DNA from: Enterococcus silesiacus
Lineage (GTDB): Bacteria; Bacillota; Bacilli; Lactobacillales; Enterococcaceae
Length of the DNA: 64,000 bases
Assembly (NCBI GenBank): GCA_001465115.1
Contig: CP013614.1
Span: 868,001 to 932,000 of the forward strand
Direction: 5' to 3'
The notes beneath the pieces were generated by a model. The model had not been told where the DNA came from and did no database searches. It saw only the letters and a program-made list of their open reading frames with translations. Positions 55,455 through 64,000 of the stretch are shown in pieces. Made by a program: the position numbers and the translations under genes. Positions within the stretch are counted from its first letter, which is position 1; the number at the start of each line of letters is the position of its first letter.

Positions 55455-55634
55455 GTTTGTATTCATAACATTATGGATGCAGACTAGCAAGTTTGTATCT
55501 ATGATGGCTAGGGGATTTTGAGATGACTTTCAGCCGCGTAGATGAGAAAATCTATAGTGGCTTTTATATTACCTATTTTTTGTGAGGTGTTCGCTGTAGA
55601 TTTTTTTCTGAAAATTTACGTGAACACCTTTTTT
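55436..55634 (+). promoter_or_regulatory. Multi-helix transcription attenuator of the aro operon
   Basis: Six segments can pair in alternative ways. A 55436-55453 with B 55496-55513 (about 17 pairs, one mismatch); B ATCTA/GGCT (55497, 55506) with C AGCC/TAGAT (55532, 55539); C with D (AGCCGC-TAGAT, 55532-55543, with ATCTA-GTGGCT, 55550-55562); D 55547-55557 with E 55594-55604 (11 pairs); E 55585-55604 with F 55611-55629 (about 19 pairs, one bulge) plus T6, the terminator. A blocked by a stalled ribosome gives B:C, D:E and read-through; A free gives A:B, C:D, E:F and termination. Confidence 0.7.
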
Positions 55635-55667
55635 GTTTGAGAAAAATTGCTTTTAGGAGGAAACAAG

Positions 55668-56537
55668 ATGGAAAACAAGATTACAGGCCACACTCGATTG
55701 GTTGCGTTATTTGCTACACCGATTCGTCACAGTGTTTCACCAATGATCCATAATACAGCGTTTCAAGCGTTAGGAATCGATGCGGTGTATCTTGCTTTCG
55801 AAGTTGGAACAGCTGGGTTAGAGCAAGCGATTGATTCAATTAAGAATTTGGACATGATGGGCGCAAACTTATCTATGCCAAATAAAATTTTAGCAGTAGA
55901 GTACATGGATGAATTAAGCGAGGCTGCTCGCTTGATAGGAGCGGTCAACACAATTACCAATGATCAGGGGAAACTAACTGGGCATAACACAGACGGAACT
56001 GGATTTATGAGAAGTCTGAAAGATATTGAGGTTGATATCATCGGTAAAAAAATGACGATCATCGGTGCAGGTGGTGCGGCTACAGCGATCATTGTTCAAG
56101 CAGCTTTAGATGGTGTCAAGGAAATTACTGTTTATAACCGAAAAGATGATTTCTATGACAAAATCAAAGAGAAACTCGCTTATATTTCAGAAAATACAAA
56201 CTGTACGATTACTTTAAACGATTTATCTGATGAAACTAGCTTAGCGAAAGATGTAGCTGAAAGTGCGTTATTATTAAATGCAACGGGTGTTGGAATGAAA
56301 CCATTGCAAGAGCAAACACCGATTCAAGATTTTTCTATCATTCGTCCAGACTTGGCTGTTTGTGACGTTATCTATACACCTAGAGAAACAGAATTTCTCA
56401 AACAAGCTCGTTTACGTGGGGCTAAAACCAATAACGGTTTAGGCATGCTGCTTTACCAAGGTGCCGCAGCATTTGAAAAGTGGACTGGACAAGAAATGCC
56501 AATAGAAATCGTAAAACCAATTATCGAAAACAACTAA
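55668..56537 (+). CDS. aroE: Shikimate dehydrogenase
   Basis: Reduces 3-dehydroshikimate to shikimate with NADPH. N-terminal substrate domain (FATPIRHSVSPMIHNTAFQA, about residues 13-32; NLSMPNK with the catalytic Lys; GAVNTI; HNTDGTGFM) and a Rossmann domain (IIGAGGAATAI, about 128-138; YNRK). 289 residues. AGGAGG at 55655 supports ATG 55668; an upstream TTG is inside the terminator tail. First structural gene behind the leader attenuator. Confidence 0.95.
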   Translation: MENKITGHTRLVALFATPIRHSVSPMIHNTAFQALGIDAVYLAFEVGTAGLEQAIDSIKNLDMMGANLSMPNKILAVEYMDELSEAARLIGAVNTITNDQGKLTGHNTDGTGFMRSLKDIEVDIIGKKMTIIGAGGAATAIIVQAALDGVKEITVYNRKDDFYDKIKEKLAYISENTNCTITLNDLSDETSLAKDVAESALLLNATGVGMKPLQEQTPIQDFSIIRPDLAVCDVIYTPRETEFLKQARLRGAKTNNGLGMLLYQGAAAFEKWTGQEMPIEIVKPIIENN

Positions 56538-56566
56538 ATTAGAATTGACTGAAGGAGAGAACAATA

Positions 56567-57589
56567 ATGATCGTAATTATGAAATCAGAAGCAACGAAAG
56601 CGCAAATCAAATCAGTGATCGAACGAGTGAAAAAAGAAGGACTAGAAGTTCATCTAAGTGAGGGTAAGGAACAAACAATCATTGGCTTGGTTGGTGACAC
56701 AAGAAAAATGCAGGATGTGGCATTTAATAGTTACGATGGTGTTGAAAATGCAGTCAGAATATCTTTGACATACAAACTAACAAGTCGTGAGTTTCATCCA
56801 GAAAACACAATTGTTGATGTCGCTGGTGTGAAAATTGGTGATGGCAGTATGACAATGATGGCAGGACCTTGTTCAATCGAAAGTTTAGATCAGATCCGTG
56901 AATGCGCCAGAATCGCGAAAGCAGGCGGGGCAACGGTTTTACGAGGAGGTGCTTTTAAACCAAGAACCTCTCCCTACGCTTTCCAAGGCTTAGAAGAAGA
57001 AGGCTTAAAATATATTCGTCAAGCAGCAGATGAATTTGATATGAAGGTCATTACAGAGGTTATGGACGAAGGGCACATCGATATGATTGCTGAGTACAGT
57101 GATATTTTACAAATCGGTGCTAGAAATATGCAAAATTTTAAATTGCTACAAGCAGTTGGCAAAACTGGTAAACCAATTGGCTTAAAACGAGGTATTTCTG
57201 GTACAATTGATGAGTGGCTAAATGCTGCAGAATATATCGCAGCACAAGGTAATTTCAATGTGGTTTTTATTGAACGTGGTATTCGTACGTATGAAACGGC
57301 AACACGTAACACGCTGGATTTAAGTGCTGTTCCATTGATTAAAAAATTAAGTCATTTCCCAATCATCGTTGATCCGAGTCACGGTGTCGGAATTTGGGAT
57401 CTTGTTCCTCCAATGGCACGAGCAGGTGTTGCCTCTGGCGCGGATGGCTTGATTGTTGAAATTCATCCAGATCCAGTCAACGCTTGGTCTGATGGACCAC
57501 AATCACTAAATGAAAAAACATACATGCGCATGATGGAAGAAGTTCATATTATAGAAAAAGCAATGAAAGAAATCAACGCATTAGGCTAA
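56567..57589 (+). CDS. aroF: 3-deoxy-7-phosphoheptulonate (DAHP) synthase, AroF/AroG-beta type
   Basis: Condenses phosphoenolpyruvate with erythrose 4-phosphate, the committed shikimate-pathway step. Residues 1-70 are a ferredoxin-like regulatory domain, as in Thermotoga-type enzymes; the barrel follows with AGPCSIESLDQ (about 99-109), LRGGAFKPRTSPYAFQG (about 127-143), IGARNMQNF and VDPSHGVG. No chorismate mutase domain is fused, unlike B. subtilis AroA(G). 340 residues. Likely feedback-inhibited by Phe or Tyr through the N-domain (family knowledge). Confidence 0.93.
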   Translation: MIVIMKSEATKAQIKSVIERVKKEGLEVHLSEGKEQTIIGLVGDTRKMQDVAFNSYDGVENAVRISLTYKLTSREFHPENTIVDVAGVKIGDGSMTMMAGPCSIESLDQIRECARIAKAGGATVLRGGAFKPRTSPYAFQGLEEEGLKYIRQAADEFDMKVITEVMDEGHIDMIAEYSDILQIGARNMQNFKLLQAVGKTGKPIGLKRGISGTIDEWLNAAEYIAAQGNFNVVFIERGIRTYETATRNTLDLSAVPLIKKLSHFPIIVDPSHGVGIWDLVPPMARAGVASGADGLIVEIHPDPVNAWSDGPQSLNEKTYMRMMEEVHIIEKAMKEINALG

Positions 57590-57648
57590 TAGAATCATTA
57601 AAATAGTTAGTCAGTGGGTTCTCTTTAACAAAAAAGGAGTTGAAATAA

Positions 57649-58710
57649 ATGAAACTCACAGTAAATCTACCAAACCATTCTTATGATTTGAGCATTGAAG
57701 CAGGCTTATTGAAAAGTATTGGTTCTTGGGCGAAAGAGTTATGGTCACCGCAAAAGATCGTGATCATAACAGATACAAATGTTCATCCTTTGTATGGTGA
57801 TCAAGTTTTCAAAAGTTTGAAAGAAGCAAATTTTGAAGTGTCAACTTTTGTGATCGATGCAGGTGAGCAAAGTAAAAGTTTGACTGTAGCGGCTGAAATC
57901 TATGATTTTTTGGCAGATGAAGGTATGACTAGAAGTGATGGAATCATCGCTCTAGGTGGTGGAGTGGTTGGTGATTTAGCAGGTTTCGTTGCTTCAACCT
58001 ATATGCGTGGACTTCATTTTTTACAAGTCCCAACAACCTTATTGGCGCAAGTTGATAGTAGCATCGGCGGTAAGACAGCTGTTAATACTACTAAAGCTAA
58101 AAATTTGGTAGGTACATTTGCACAGCCAGATGGGGTTTTGATTGATCCTGAAACGTTGAACACATTAGAGGTGAGACGCATCAGAGAAGGAATCGCTGAA
58201 ATCATCAAATCTGCTGCAATTGCAGATAAAGACTTATGGCAAGAACTTGACGAACTGGTTGATGAACAGGATTTGATCGTGCATGCAACAGAGATCATTG
58301 CTGCTTGTTGTAAGATAAAGCGGAAAGTTGTAGAAGAAGATGAACTAGACAATGGGGTTCGTTTACTCCTCAACTTTGGTCATACAATCGGTCATGCCTT
58401 AGAAAATACTGCAGGCTATGGTAATTTAACTCACGGTGAAGGTGTCGCAATCGGGATGAGTCAAATCACTAGAGTAGCCGAAAGCAAACAGCTGACGCCA
58501 ATTGGTACGACCGAGCAATTAAATAAAATGATTCAAAAATTTCATTTACCAATCAGATCAAATCAGTGGAATCAAGAGCAGTTATACACTGCCTTGACTC
58601 ATGATAAAAAAGCACGCGGCGGAAAAATTAATATTATTTTGTTAGAATCGATTGGCGCAGCAAAGATCGTTCGTATTCCAATTGAAGAAATGAAAAGTTA
58701 TTTAGATTAG
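57649..58710 (+). CDS. aroB: 3-dehydroquinate synthase
   Basis: Second shikimate-pathway step. NAD-binding [16 protein letters not shown] (about residues 102-117), [19 protein letters not shown] (about 127-145), zinc ligands in [10 protein letters not shown] (Glu), [11 protein letters not shown] and [11 protein letters not shown] (His). 353 residues, normal. A paralogue-like degenerate protein is at 46998. AAGGAG precedes the ATG. Confidence 0.97.
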   Translation: MKLTVNLPNHSYDLSIEAGLLKSIGSWAKELWSPQKIVIITDTNVHPLYGDQVFKSLKEANFEVSTFVIDAGEQSKSLTVAAEIYDFLADEGMTRSDGIIALGGGVVGDLAGFVASTYMRGLHFLQVPTTLLAQVDSSIGGKTAVNTTKAKNLVGTFAQPDGVLIDPETLNTLEVRRIREGIAEIIKSAAIADKDLWQELDELVDEQDLIVHATEIIAACCKIKRKVVEEDELDNGVRLLLNFGHTIGHALENTAGYGNLTHGEGVAIGMSQITRVAESKQLTPIGTTEQLNKMIQKFHLPIRSNQWNQEQLYTALTHDKKARGGKINIILLESIGAAKIVRIPIEEMKSYLD

Positions 58711-58843
58711 CTAGCTTCAAGAGCTAGCCTTTCGGTAAAAAGACAAAATCTGATTGTGGCAAAAAACGCCACCCTTTGATTTTCCTATTTTCCTGTCAAG
58801 GCTGACCAAGCTCTTTCAACTTTTAAAATTAGGAGGAAATCAT

Positions 58844-60010
58844 ATGCGTTTTATTACAGCCGGAGAATCACACGGGCCAGAATTAACAGCAATTATAGAA
58901 GGATTACCAGCAGGGTTGCCATTGTCACCAGAGGATATTAATTTGGAGTTAGCTAGAAGACAAGGCGGCTATGGGCGTGGTGGTAGAATGTTGATTGAAA
59001 AAGATCAAGTAAGAATCACTTCTGGTATACGTCACGGAAAAACATTGGGGTCACCAGTCACACTTGTCGTTGAGAATAAAGATTGGAAAAACTGGACATC
59101 TGTTATGTCGATTGAAGAAGTTACAGAGAAAGAAAAGAAAATCCGCCGGGTCAATAAACCACGTCCAGGACATGCGGATCTTGTCGGTGGGATCAAATAC
59201 CAGCATGATGATCTTAGAAATGTATTAGAACGTTCCTCAGCGAGAGAAACAACGATGCGTGTGGCTATTGGCGCTGTTGCTAAAAAACTATTAAAGGAAC
59301 TAGATATCGAAGTCGCAGGTCATGTTGCAATACTAGGTGGGATCAAAGCGGAAATTCCTGATAATTTAACCGTTAAGGACATTCAAGAACGTTCGGAAAA
59401 TTCAGATGTTCGTGTACTTGACCCTTCAGTTGAACAAGACATTCGTGATTTAATTGATCAGACAAAGAAAAATGGTGACACGATCGGCGGCGTAGTCGAA
59501 GTTGTTGTGGGCGGTGTGCCAATAGGTCTAGGCAGCTATGTTCAGTGGGATCGCAAGTTAGATGCAAAAATCGCTCAAGCTGTAACAAGTATCAATGCAT
59601 TTAAGGGCGTTGAATTTGGGATCGGTTTTGAAATGGGCTTTAAACCTGGCAGCCAAGTCATGGATGAGATTGTTTGGGATAAAAAGACGGGCTATACAAG
59701 AACATCAAATAATCTAGGTGGTTTTGAAGGTGGTATGACAAATGGCATGCCAATTATTGTTAGAGGAGTGATGAAGCCTATTCCGACCTTATATAAGCCG
59801 TTACAAAGCGTCAACATCGATACAAAAGAACCGTATAAAGCAAGTGTCGAGCGTTCTGATAGCACAGCTGTGCCAGCTGCAAGCGTCGTTTGTGAAGCCG
59901 TTGTAGCAACAGAAGTTGCCAAAGCGATGTTGGAAAAATTCGGCAGTGATGCTTTTGCACAAATGAAAGCAGAAGTTGAATCGTATCGTCGCTATACTCA
60001 AACGTTTTAA
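58844..60010 (+). CDS. aroC: Chorismate synthase
   Basis: FMN-dependent conversion of EPSP to chorismate. Signatures [18 protein letters not shown] (about residues 3-20), [27 protein letters not shown] and the C-terminal [15 protein letters not shown] start at ATG 58844 after AGGAGG; longer in-frame starts read through the intergenic hairpins. 388 residues, normal. The 133-base gap after aroB holds two small hairpins (58710-58728, 58756-58772) without good T-runs. Confidence 0.96.
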   Translation: MRFITAGESHGPELTAIIEGLPAGLPLSPEDINLELARRQGGYGRGGRMLIEKDQVRITSGIRHGKTLGSPVTLVVENKDWKNWTSVMSIEEVTEKEKKIRRVNKPRPGHADLVGGIKYQHDDLRNVLERSSARETTMRVAIGAVAKKLLKELDIEVAGHVAILGGIKAEIPDNLTVKDIQERSENSDVRVLDPSVEQDIRDLIDQTKKNGDTIGGVVEVVVGGVPIGLGSYVQWDRKLDAKIAQAVTSINAFKGVEFGIGFEMGFKPGSQVMDEIVWDKKTGYTRTSNNLGGFEGGMTNGMPIIVRGVMKPIPTLYKPLQSVNIDTKEPYKASVERSDSTAVPAASVVCEAVVATEVAKAMLEKFGSDAFAQMKAEVESYRRYTQTF

Positions 60011-60039
60011 TGCAAACTAAAAATGGAGAGTGAAGTGAA

Positions 60040-61137
60040 ATGAATAAGCAGGTTTTGATTATCGGTCTAGGTTTGATCGGCAGCTCGTTAGCATTGTGCA
60101 TAAAAAAACAACATCCATCCGTGACGATTATTGGGGTCGATCAGCAAGAAACATCTGAAGATTTTGCACTAAAACGCCAAATGATTGATCAAAAAGGGTC
60201 GTCCATAGAGGCTGCAGCAGTTCAGGCAGATGTCATTTTCTTATGTACACCTGTTAAGAGTATGTTGAAGCAATTGATATTATTAGGGACATTGCCCTTA
60301 AAAAAAGATGTCATTATTTCTGACGTGGGCAGTACCAAACTTGAAATCATGGCAACAGCTCAAAAAGCTGACTTAGAAACCTTTATCGGCGGACATCCAA
60401 TGGCAGGCTCGCATAAATCAGGTGTGACTGCAGCCGATGAAAACTTATTTGAGAATGCTTACTATATTTTAACTTCATCAGAGCCAGAAAAACAACGGCA
60501 AGTAAATGAGCTGCAGCAATTATTACAAGGAACTAGAGCAAAATTTGTGGTTCTTACAGCTGAAGAACATGATCAAATTACAGGAATGCTCAGTCATTTG
60601 CCTCATATTATTGCAGCAGGTTTAGTTAATCAAAGTAAAGAGTTCAATGAAGAGCATCCTCGTTCACGTCAATTAGCCGCTGGAGGTTTTCGTGATATTA
60701 CACGTATCGCTTCGTCTGACCCGCAAATGTGGACCGATATTTTGCTAAGTAATAAAGAAGCATTATTAGAATTAATGAATGCGTGGCAAGCAGAAATGAA
60801 TCAAGTTTCAAAATGGCTTCAAAACGAAAATAAAGAAGCAATTTTTCAATTTTTTTATGAAGCAAAGGAAACAAGAAACCAAATGCCAGTACACAAAGAA
60901 GGCGCAATACCAGCGTTTCATGATTTATTCGTCGATGTTCCTGATGTTCCTGGTGTGATTGCAGAGATTACAGGTTTATTAGGTAAAGCAAAGCTTTCGT
61001 TGATTAATTTGAAAATTCTTGAAACAAGAGAAGATATTTATGGTATTTTACAGTTGACTTTTAAGCGTCAGGAAGACTTAGAACAGGCAAAAGAAACAAT
61101 CGAAAAAGAGACAGATTATTTGTGTTATGAAAAATAA
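60040..61137 (+). CDS. tyrA: Prephenate dehydrogenase with C-terminal ACT domain
   Basis: Makes 4-hydroxyphenylpyruvate for tyrosine. Rossmann motif IIGLGLIGSSLALCIKK (about residues 6-22), HPMAGSHKSG (about 121-130) and GGFRDITRIASSDPQMWTDI (about 222-241). Residues ~295-365 form an ACT domain (VPGVIAEITGLLGKAKLSLI), the site of tyrosine feedback in related enzymes. 365 residues; no chorismate mutase fused. Cotranscribed with aroC 29 bases upstream. Confidence 0.93.
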   Translation: MNKQVLIIGLGLIGSSLALCIKKQHPSVTIIGVDQQETSEDFALKRQMIDQKGSSIEAAAVQADVIFLCTPVKSMLKQLILLGTLPLKKDVIISDVGSTKLEIMATAQKADLETFIGGHPMAGSHKSGVTAADENLFENAYYILTSSEPEKQRQVNELQQLLQGTRAKFVVLTAEEHDQITGMLSHLPHIIAAGLVNQSKEFNEEHPRSRQLAAGGFRDITRIASSDPQMWTDILLSNKEALLELMNAWQAEMNQVSKWLQNENKEAIFQFFYEAKETRNQMPVHKEGAIPAFHDLFVDVPDVPGVIAEITGLLGKAKLSLINLKILETREDIYGILQLTFKRQEDLEQAKETIEKETDYLCYEK

Positions 61138-61180
61138 ATTTTGTGAGCTAGTTGTTTAGATCAAAGGCTATGAATTATAG

Positions 61181-62602
<1,422 letters not shown>

Positions 62603-62616
62603 ATGGAGGAACAAAG

Positions 62617-63120
62617 ATGAAGGGAATTATTTTAATTGGTTTTATGGGAGCAGGGAAAACAACAGTTGGAAAGCTAATTTCAGAGCAAACTGGCATGGAA
62701 CATATTGATTTTGATGATAAAATAGTTGAAGAAATCGGCATGACGATTCAAGAATACTTTGATTTGCACGGAGAAGAAGCATTTAGAGAACGAGAAACAA
62801 ACGTCTTGAAACGCTATCTAAACCATAACCAAGTTGTCTCAACTGGTGGTGGTATTGTAATGCGAGCAGAAAATAGAGCACTTTTAAAACAAATGGCACC
62901 TGTTGTATATTTACAAACGAAACCAGAAGTCTTTATCCCAAGACTGAAACATGATCATACAACAGTTAGACCATTAGTTGTTTCAAAATCTCCAGAAGAA
63001 ATCCAGCAGGTTTTTGAGCCGCGCATTCCATTTTACGAGGAAAGTGCCAGTTTAATTGTGGAAACAGACGATCGGACACCCGAGGAGATCGTAAATGAAA
63101 TCTTAGAGAATATTAAGTAG
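62617..63120 (+). CDS. aroK: Shikimate kinase
   Basis: Phosphorylates shikimate at the 3-hydroxyl. Walker A GFMGAGKTTVGKLI (about residues 8-21), HIDFDDKIVEEIGMTIQEYF with the DxD, FRERETNVLKRY, STGGGIVMR (about 76-84) and R in TTVRPLV. 167 residues, normal. AGGAACAAAG precedes the ATG; 14 bases after aroA. Confidence 0.96.
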   Translation: MKGIILIGFMGAGKTTVGKLISEQTGMEHIDFDDKIVEEIGMTIQEYFDLHGEEAFRERETNVLKRYLNHNQVVSTGGGIVMRAENRALLKQMAPVVYLQTKPEVFIPRLKHDHTTVRPLVVSKSPEEIQQVFEPRIPFYEESASLIVETDDRTPEEIVNEILENIK

Positions 63121-63128
63121 GTGAGTCA

Positions 63129-63977
63129 ATGAAAGTCGGTTTTTTAGGACCAGAAGCTTCTTTCACGCATAATGCCGCAAGAACAGCTTTTCCAAATGAA
63201 GAATTGATTCCTTACCATTCAATTCCAGCCTGTATCAAAGCTGTTGAATTTGGAGAGGTTGATTTAGGGGTCGTTCCGATTGAAAACACGATTGAAGGTT
63301 CCGTCAATACAACTGTCGATTATCTTTTCCATCAAACATCGATTCCAGTAGGGGCAGAAATCGTTCTACCAATCTATCAACAATTAATGGTAGCACAAAA
63401 CAACAAAGAAACTTGGTTGGCAACAACAAAAATTTTATCGCATCCACAAGCCTTAGCCCAGTCTCAAGAATTTATTCGCCAACATTTTCCAATGGCAGAA
63501 CTTGAAGCAACACCTTCAACTGCGTATGCAGCAAGTTTTGTCGCTAATCATCCAGAGCAAAAAATCGCAGCGATTGCACCAAAGTTATCAGCAAAGACAT
63601 ATAATCTTGAAATTGTTGGAAAAGATATTCAAGATGTAGCGATCAATCAAACGCGTTTTTGGGTGTTAGGGGCTGACAAAGTCGATTTACCGATTATAGC
63701 CAATGATCAAAAGCTGACAATCGCTTTGACGATGCCTGATAATATGCCGGGTGCTTTGCATAAAGCCTTATCTGCATTTAGTTGGCGAGAAATTGATTTA
63801 AGCAAAATCGAATCACGGCCGTTAAAAACAACTTTAGGAGAATACTTTTTTTTGATCGATATCAATGGTCAAAAACCGCAGCAACTAATAGAAAACGCAT
63901 TAGAAGAAATACGTTTAATGGGTGGGGCAGTTAAAATATTCGGAAATTATGCGGTCCATCCAATCAGCGGAGTATAA
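63129..63977 (+). CDS. pheA: Prephenate dehydratase
   Basis: Makes phenylpyruvate for phenylalanine. Catalytic domain: VGFLGPEASFTHNAARTAFP (about residues 2-21), VPIENTIEGSVNTTVDYL (about 53-70), and NQTRFWVLG (Thr-Arg-Phe motif, about 175). C-terminal ACT domain with the IESRPLKTTLGEYFFLIDI pattern (ESRP; Phe binding). 282 residues, the monofunctional form. GTG-type spacing AGGTGAG precedes the ATG. Last gene of the operon. Confidence 0.95.
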   Translation: MKVGFLGPEASFTHNAARTAFPNEELIPYHSIPACIKAVEFGEVDLGVVPIENTIEGSVNTTVDYLFHQTSIPVGAEIVLPIYQQLMVAQNNKETWLATTKILSHPQALAQSQEFIRQHFPMAELEATPSTAYAASFVANHPEQKIAAIAPKLSAKTYNLEIVGKDIQDVAINQTRFWVLGADKVDLPIIANDQKLTIALTMPDNMPGALHKALSAFSWREIDLSKIESRPLKTTLGEYFFLIDINGQKPQQLIENALEEIRLMGGAVKIFGNYAVHPISGV

Positions 63978-64000
63978 AGATCTGAAAAGGTCTTTTTATT
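63978..64000 (+). terminator. Terminator of the aro operon (cut by window edge)
   Basis: AGATCT (63978-63983) pairs with AGGTCT (63988-63993, one G-U) around GAAA; TTTTATT follows. Confidence 0.7.

Noticed and set aside
55440..55640. T-box riboswitch before the aro operon
   Set aside because: No T-box core sequence (AGGGTGGNACCGCG) and no specifier-loop arrangement could be found; the leader peptide fits better.

Overview
The window is a low-GC Firmicute chromosome segment, most probably from Enterococcus (E. faecalis-like gene order and proteins; species not determined). The basis is AT-rich DNA with strong AGGAGG ribosome-binding sites, and protein families in the order expected for Lactobacillales (pyr operon, xerD-ribT-scpA-scpB-rluB, fer/ypbB-recQ-ypbE-cmk-rpsA, der-hup, ypiA-ypiB, ypjD-dapB-cca, a shikimate cluster). 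It is mostly core chromosome. The only mobile DNA is one defective ISL3-type insertion sequence. I found no tRNA, rRNA, CRISPR array or prophage.

Layout. 1-5.4 kb: 3' end of a pyrimidine operon (carB, cut by the window edge, then pyrK-pyrD-pyrF-pyrE with ATGA overlaps) ending in a terminator. 5.5-9.7 kb: alpha-type carbonic anhydrase with a LysR regulator, then two divergent aminotransferases (an orphan HisC and an AraT-like enzyme). 9.7-13.3 kb: phosphate binding protein PstS behind a probable Pho box, convergent with a PhoR/PhoP-type two-component system. 13.4-21.3 kb: DUF523 and NUDIX proteins, ylxM-ffh, a GntR/ABC operon with a clear operator, tag, a decayed acetyltransferase, rpsP-khpA and a UPF0340 protein. 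21.3-30.3 kb: a DUF1576 membrane protein, TetR and YxeA proteins, cyclophilin lipoprotein, MupG, NUDIX and hydrolase genes. 29.4-40.8 kb: xerD-ribT-scpAB-rluB, an FMN riboswitch unusually far from ribU, ferredoxin, ypbB-recQ, LysM protein, cmk and rpsA. 40.8-42 kb: the internally deleted ISL3 element. 42-44.5 kb: an atypical AraC-type response regulator divergent from an acylating aldehyde dehydrogenase. 44.6-54.2 kb: der, hup, a possible minus-strand small RNA, a degenerate AroB-like protein, ypiA-ypiB, yitT, ypjD-dapB-cca, a thioesterase and an unknown protein. 54.3-64 kb: an oxidoreductase, then aroE-aroF-aroB-aroC-tyrA-aroA-aroK-pheA, which makes prephenate precursors of phenylalanine and tyrosine.

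The most interesting feature is the 5' leader of the aro operon (55323-55634). A consensus promoter drives a 20-codon leader peptide whose C-terminal end holds Tyr-Tyr-Phe-Ser-Tyr-Phe. It is followed by a chain of mutually exclusive helices built from repeated TAGAT/ATCTA modules that ends in a strong intrinsic terminator. Read by hand, the pairing chain has the right parity for ribosome-mediated attenuation: stalling at Tyr/Phe codons would give antitermination, and free translation would give termination. This is inferred from sequence only. Other notable points are the duplicated repeat between the FMN riboswitch and ribU, the AroB-like paralogue, and the regulator lacking conserved receiver residues.
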